This document shows positions 49,001 through 56,900 of a DNA stretch of 64,000 nucleotides, in pieces. How positions within the stretch are numbered: the first letter of the stretch is position 1; each line of letters starts with the position of its first letter. Origin of the DNA: Cristatella mucedo (Eukaryota > Bryozoa > Phylactolaemata > Cristatellidae); the NCBI GenBank assembly GCA_009760855.2, contig WPIO01000156.1, positions 565,501 to 629,500 of the forward strand, read 5' to 3'. The translations under genes were made by a program, and so were the position numbers. The notes under the pieces are model-generated. The model had not been told where the DNA came from and did not search any database. It saw nothing but the letters and a program-made list of their open reading frames with translations.

Positions 49001-52000
49001 TTCTGAAATCTTTTTAGCCCCTTCTAACTATTCAGACATAAATTTTGTAACTGGTTGTATTGTAGCTTCTAAATTAATTTAAATAATAGCATTACAACTT
49101 TATATAACTAGTTGCTTAGCACCCATAGTTAGTGAGCAGTTTTAGTGATTGCTCCTTCCTGAATCACCACCCTGCACAAAATGAAAAGCAAAGTTTCAGT
49201 AGACTCTGCAATATTTTGATGAAATCACCCTGCTAGCATCTTTTTGCTGCTTAATGAAAATACGTACTCTGTCACTGTTTCCATGGCAATACAAGAATAT
49301 TTAAACGGTTTGGATATATTGTTGCCATTTTTATTTTCGATCTCTTTTAAATCGATTGATAATAACTTACTCTGTAATCTTTAAGGCATCTCTGAACTGA
49401 GACTTTCTGAAACTAATAGCCGCTCTAATTTATTAATGACAACTGGCAGATTTTTATAGCATACGTCGTAGAACTAAATTTCATTCAAACTACTCAGCAT
49501 ATTCCATCGTGGTTTTGCTCAGTGGTTACAGTTTTAACCTCTACCGACCAATGTCAAGGTGCTTGCAAATAATGACCGAGGTCATGGGCTCTAACCCTAT
49601 AGCATAGGTGAAGTGCTTGTGCAGAGATTAGGTTCTCTTAAAGCGTTATGTAAATAATTTATTTAATATTTTGCGACTGCTGTAAGTAAGCACTTTCAAG
49701 ACTATTAACAGTTACAGGCACATATCCTAAACTGCTCTGCTGCAGTGAGCAGCAGGCTTTCCGATTACCCAAGCTAAAAAGTACGGTCTGAATGGGACTT
49801 AGGTTTTTTCGACATAAGAGGAAATGACTTTAATGATTGGCTGGAGAGATCCCTGGCCTAATTAAGAAGTAGTTCAGATAGATATACTGGAGAAAAAAGA
49901 ATGAAGAAGACTTAGAGAGGGAGTAAAACCTCTAAGTAGATTCTCTGCTTGATGGTGAGCCTGGAAATATATGGCGAATCCTATTCTCTTCACTCACCTC
50001 TTGCCTGCATATTTCTAAAATAACTGTATGCTCGTGATTGAACGCATCGGACAATCTGTAAGTAGTGCTTAACAACAGTCAAGTGGGGATACGACTTGTG
50101 AATTGGCAATTGTATACGTGGTTTTTCTAGTTAGGCAGACTGATTGTTAGAAATTTTAGCTCCCTCAAAGCTAGCAGACATGAATGTTGAGCATGCGGGA
50201 AGTTGTTGAAATCTCTTAGTGAGGCAGGTCTGCCTAATCCGCGCCCACACTCGACCGGCAGCCTGGATACCCTCACTGATGCAGTGATCATGACACCTGT
50301 AAATGCTCTTGTTAAGCATGTTTCAGTAACTTTTATCCATGCACGGATTCGTAAAGATTGCTTTAAATTTATAAACAATAATGTAAAAATTCACGTTTTC
50401 CGCTCAGGCTTTAATGCTGTTTTAAGGAGTCGGAGTCTGAGAAAGATCTGGTTATTTTAAAGACTTCCACCGAGTTTACACCCGGTAGCCTAAATGAGCA
50501 TCATCATCTTTTTACCACTAAAAAATGGTGTACTTCCAGTGAGACCCAAAAGCTATACATAGTAAATGGTAAGCGATTTGCAGGCCAATTCTTAGAATTC
50601 TCACTGCCAAGATATTAACGGCTCGGGAGCAAGTTTCAGCCTTCTTTTAGGAAGAAAATGCTCAAATTCGCACCTTCATAAAGCCACCTACGACACTACA
50701 GCAAGTACTGAGTAACAGACTTACACCGTTCGTAAACACCGTTGTTTCTGTTGTTTGTGCATGCACTTTCGCTGCCCTTATAAGATCCAGTAAAAAAGCT
50801 CGTTTCCTAAGGAACCTATCCAATCAACTCTGCCGTCTTTACTCACAGACAAATTTAGTCCAGCAACTCAAGATTCTTTCAAATAATGCTGCAAAGCAGC
50901 TCCTGGCCGGCATTCAAAAGAATAGAATATCCCAAAAACTTAAATCGGGCTGAAGTGGCAGCACTCCACTGAGACTGCTCTCCTCCTTGTAACTAATGAC
51001 ATCATATGCAGCTACGATGACGGAAATTGCACTACCCTAGCACTGCTAGATCTATCAGCTGCCTTTGCTACGGTTAATTATGATATCCGACAGGAGCGAT
51101 TGAGAAAAACAATCGGACTGGCAGACGTGGCACTGGCATTGTTTGAATCTTAATTCCTTGATCGTTTTTATTGCGTCATGAAATCTCCCGATTTGTGCAT
51201 ATTTAAAAGAAACTGGGACAGTCTATTTTTCAGAGGATTTAATAGGTCCCTTTGATTTGTCTTTCATGTATGTATGCCTGCTGACACTGCGCATACTGCC
51301 ACTAATCAAACTTGCATTCTAACCCTGTCCCTTAAACCTTGGTATTTTTGTTTCTATTGAGCATGATACCACAAACTATGTAATCGTTCTTCATTCGCAG
51401 CAAATTTAACGTTTCCAGAAATAGACAGATTTCTCTGAGCATGCTATATCAAATGAATTTATAATTACCACGTGGGGGTCAATGTACAGGTTATATTCCA
51501 CCAGACCAATAACCTGGGAAGTCCTATAAGTTTAGGCACTTGTTCCATTGCCGTTCTTAGCTTATACTCACTCTGGGAAAATGTATTCAGGCTCTCAGAA
51601 AAGGATACCATTCTGATGCTGAAGACCGTTTAGTGTGCTTTATTTGCCGTTTAACCATCAGAATCTGGTGGTGATTGATAAACTGGACGCTTCTTCGCCA
51701 ACACTCGATCCGTATCTTGATCAGCTGATTTCTTTGAACTAAGCTTGTGGCTGGACTAGAATACTGAGTTCTTCTAATAAGTGATGCTGTTTTGGAACCA
51801 TCGCCACGTTCTTGGAAGCGAAGTGTCGTCATCTACAGCCAACTCAACTTTGAAAGATTCGCAAATAAGACAGATTCCACAGCTAGCCATCACTTCTGAA
51901 ACTTATTTAATATAAATAACACTCTTCCAAGGTAGCTTGACAAAAATCTAATAGACTTATTACTTCTGCCTTGGCTAGATTATCGGAATTCTCTCAAGAC

Positions 52001-53916
52001 TGGAGTTCCAGAAAATGCCACAAGGCAGCTGCAGACGGGCATTAATATAGCTGCAAGGCATCTTTGAAAATTTAAAAGATTTGACCGTATTTCTACCTCG
52101 GTGAAAGAGCTGCTGATTGATCAGCAGAGAACAGAGGAATTTTCTCTCACTGCTCCACGAGGCCTGCCACTGGCTCCTTCAAATGCTCCGTCATGCCTAG
52201 CTGAACTGCTGCACCGGTTTCTTGCTCGTCGTGCCCAAAGGTCCTGAGTGGGTGATAAATTAGCTTTTCCATTGTTTGGCTATCAGACTGTTAGCTACAG
52301 ATGTTTTTGCCTTGCAGTTTCTCAGCTGTGGGTTTCACTTCCTTAATTATTACACAACAACAACTACTTTCCTGCTTCCGACTGTAGCACATCCTTTCGA
52401 GCCGTCCTGAGCTGCTACTATCATGTTACCCACTACCTCGACTTCTCTCTTGAATCTGATATGCTTACCACTTTCTCTTTGTCGCTAGAAATACGTTAAC
52501 TAACGAATCTTTACAGAAACCCTCTTAGATTTTTAGTATGGCATAAAAAAACTCTCGTGCACATCTATATAATCTTGTGGCTTTTTAGAGTTAAAGACGG
52601 AGATACATGTGCTTGTCTGCTGAAAGGTAAAATGGGAAGAGCACACCTAGCCATCGTGTACAGGCACTTAAGTTATGCTGGAATTCCTCATTTTAACCGA
52701 CAGGGTTTCCAATTTTAGAGTCACCCTTTGCCCGAAACTAGTTACTTAGAACGGCCATCAGATGATAACTATTATGTTACCAAGAGTGCTTCAAAGCAAT
52801 TGAAATATGCCCTCGAGCTGGACTAACTGGAAGGCATTGCTACCACTGGTTGTCAAGTGTGTAAGTGATATCGTGCATTCTACTTGCAAATAAAATTGAG
52901 AGGAGAAGTAAGGTACGTCGTGAAAATAAGTGGACCAACTTTAGTGAGTTGGAGTACCCAGTACGTTAGAAGCTCTGGCATTGATATTTAGCTCCTGTAG
53001 TCTCTCATGGAGATAAGACATAAATTATGGCATTGCACGTCGCTTTGATACTAGGCGGGATTGGATAAGCTCGAAAAAGACTTTAAGATAAACAGTATCA
53101 ACACCTTCCAAAATTTCAACTGAAGCAAAACTAGAGACTCTATAAGCCTTTGGATATCTTGCCTTAAAAAAACACCAACTCACTGCAAAACTGGATCCCC
53201 TAGAATGACGTCCCTCGATTCTTTGCAGCACCTCAATGTCTGCATTCACACAGGTTACATGTGATCTTTTCCTGAAGTTCCTATCTCGATCAAAGAAGAC
53301 GACAAGCCCTGTGGACTATATTCTCACTGTCCTGCTACTACGTTGCATTGATCTGCTGACATGTATAAATAACGTCATTTATATGCCATTAGCCTCAGGC
53401 CATGTTTAAATACTTTTGCAAAAAGCGGTAGTCAGGCTACTACTCAAGAAAGCTACACTAGACCAAGAAAACTTAAGCAACTAGCGCTAGTCACTCTTCT
53501 ACCACTTCTATCAAAGACACTGGCGCGAGTCATGGCGGTCAGCTGACCTCAAACCGTAAAATTTCAAATCTTGCTAGTACGTTCCACTCTGACTTTCCAG
53601 ATAATCACCCTACATAGTCGGCATTGCTTCGGGTGTACAACGGCCTACCTTGAAATGCAGATACGGACAGATACGGTATCTCTGCCTGTTTTGCTCGATC
53701 TTTCGTCAGCTCTTGGTACCATCGAGCACCCAGTCGTTTTAGAGCGCCACTCATCTCGCATGGGAATCACTGGCATGGTTCTGCCATGGTTCAGGTCCTA
53801 CATCAGTGGGAGACTATGGTGTACTGATGTGAGTGGAAAAATATCATCCGAAGTACCTCTTAAATATGAAGTACCTCATGGCTCAGTGCTACTTACGGTT
53901 CTTTTCCCGGTTTATA

Positions 53917-53974
<58 letters not shown>

Positions 53975-56900
53975 CCGATGTGATTGCTAAGCACAATCGA
54001 GGCTTTCTTTTCTATACGGATGAAGCTCAATTGTATCTTTGGTTTTCTCCGTATTAACCTTCAAGTACGTAAAATTACCTCAACAGTGTTGTTGTATGCA
54101 GAGATGAAATCCCCACGTGGATAGTGTCAAATGTTCTTAAATTTAATGATGGCAAAACTCAGTTACTACTTATAATGTTGCTAACGTTGATAACGCTAAC
54201 GTTGCTAACTTTGCTAACATTGCTAGAAATTTGGCTTTTTTAGACAAGTCCACTGAACCCTATTCCCACTGTTCTGCTCCTACTTTGCATTGATCTGCTG
54301 CTGCCATGCACAACTATCATCAAACTTATTTATCAAAGCTTCAAACCTTGCTAGTAAGTTCCAGTCGGGCTTTAGAGCTAATCATTCCACAGAGTCAGCA
54401 TTGCTTAGAGTGTACAATGCCCTACTTAGGAATGCAGACAAAGGTAAAGTGTCTCTGTTTGTTTTGCTCTATCTTTCGGCAGCTTTTGATACTATCAATC
54501 ACAAAGCTCTTCTATAGCGCCTCTCATTTCGCCTGGGCATCAGTGGCAAAGCTCTGCAGTGGTCCCGGTCCTATCTCAGGGAGACAATCCAGAGTATTGA
54601 CGTGAATGGAAAAAACCTTCGAAGTACCTCTGAAATATGGAGTACCTCAGGGCTTCATGCTAGGTCCGGTTCTTTTCACGGTTTATACTCTCCCTCATGC
54701 TGATTTGATTGCCAAGCTCAATCTCGGCTTTCACTTCTATGCGGATGACACTCAGTTGTACCATAGCTTTGATCCCTCCCAGCCTTCGAGCACCTCGAAT
54801 TCTCCCAACTCACTTGATGCATGTATTGATGACATCCGCACATAAATGGTGCACATTTTCTAAAACTAAGCGATGATAAAACTAAGTTACTAGTTATGGC
54901 CAAACCCAGTGTGATTCACAAATTGGAAAGGCTGACGCTCAAAATTGGCTCTCCCAGCATATCTCCTGTAGAATCATCACGAAATCTAGGTGAAATGTTG
55001 CAAAGTGACCTCTCGTTAGATTAACACATCAGCTTCACAGTCAAATCTGCCTACTTTTAGCTACATAGCGTTGCCAACATCGGGTTTGCCTAGATAAGGG
55101 TATCACGTCCAAGTTGTTCCGTGCATTCATGAGATCCCGTCTCAACTTCTGTTACTCACTGCTTGCTGGCCTACTGGCATGTGCAATCCTGTGATTCTTC
55201 CTTCATGTGCTTATGTGTGCTGACACTGTGTATGCTGCCACTATCCACATTTGCATGCTGATCCTGTGCATGCCAACCCTAACCCTGTTCTAAATATTAT
55301 TTATCAAGAATTATATTACTCACCATTCAATCGCGTTTCCCTTTGCAGTAAATGTAAAGCACATTGAAAGAGATTGAGTTTTCTGAGGGCACTTTGTCAA
55401 GAGCATTATAATTATCATTACATAAGGATACCCCATGTAAGTTGGTCTATGCATTTGTCGCATCCCGTCTCGACTTCCTTAACTCACTGTTCGCCGGCCT
55501 GCCGGCTTGTGCAATAGGATGTTTACAACTTGTGCAAAACGCTGCAGCTCGGCTTCTCCGTCCTGAAGAGCACCGTTTTCACCTCATACGACTTCTCCCC
55601 GATCTGCATGGGATACCAGTCAAGCAAATTAATGTAGTTCTTTTCATTCCTTGGCTCCAGCCTACCTGTCAGATCCACTCCCCCACCAGGCTAAGCATTT
55701 AACAACTCGCTTTTCCAAATCCAACTGTTTACCTATACCTCGTACAAACCTCAAATCCTTTTGAGACCATGCATTACGTTCGTATCCTTCCAAAGCATGA
55801 AAATCATTCCTGACTTACGTCACTACATCCCCTGGCTCAATCATATTCAAAAGGAAGTTAAAGACTCGCCTGTTTTTGAGAGCTTTTAGGAGCCCTTGTG
55901 ATTCGTCGTTGTTTTTAGTTTTACGTGCTGAGGCTGTCGCATGCTGCCACTAACCACACTTGCACGCTGACCCTGTACATGCCACCTCTAACCACGGTAT
56001 TCAGGTGCTGTATTAAGCATGATATTTCCACTAACAATTCGATCGTGTTACCCTTACAAATAATCAAAAGCGCCTAGAAAGAGATTGGGTTATCTGAGAT
56101 CGCTTTATCATGTGTATTATTGTTATTATCCTTTTCACCAGCATGGGGTGAACCGCATGAGACCGTCATTTAACACTGATCCTTAATGCTTAAATGAGGA
56201 GAAAATCTCGCGTATTGCAGAGGATATCGTTCCCTTATAATTATTTGTTTTCCATGTCCGTTTTTCCTTCAAAAAATAGGTGGAGAATTTTTTGATTACT
56301 TCATAATCCCGTCTAATCGTGAGGGCTATCGATTCTTAAAACATGGCCGATTATTACTAATTGAAGCTATACTGAGATAACTAGACAATTTTATTTTTCA
56401 GATAACGGGAAGTCGGCGCACTGCCTCAATCTCACTAGCTACCCCTCCCGGGAACTGTACAATAGTTATTAATGTTCACCATTGGCCTTGGAAGAAGAAA
56501 TGTTTAAACCACTGCTGCTGTGCAATGTCATAAGGTGCCATTTTCAAATTAGTTTTAATAATAATCAAACTTATCTTTTTACCATATACATTGACTTCCG
56601 TTGACATACGTCCACAATTCATCTTGATAATAAGTCGATTTCGTTTAATAGTCAATCAACTGTAACCATTTTCGCAGAATTACATATGATACTTACTTGA
56701 ACGAGGTACATTTAATCACAGATGTCTGATGAAATGAAAACAATGACTGCGATTATGAACATTTCATTATTTCAATTCCTTGGGTCAGTAAGCGATAATA
56801 TACAACTATTAGACAAATACTATGTCACTCTTCATACCATGGAGTAATGACCCTTCAACTACATTCAACAACAAAAGCGGCATACAACTTATCTAAAAAT

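Larger units (their letters stand above)
53300..54230 (+). mobile_element. LINE-A reverse transcriptase fragment with CT expansion
   Basis: It carries PLLKKATLDQENLSN-like residues (near 53440), LPVLLDLSSALGTIEHPVV, MVLPWFRSYISGR, and FLFYTDEAQLYLWF, where the catalytic YADD is decayed. A (CT)27 run at 53919-53972 separates VLFPVYTL from ADVIAKHN. Near 54175-54226 a GTTGCTAAC-type minisatellite begins. Confidence 0.85.
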
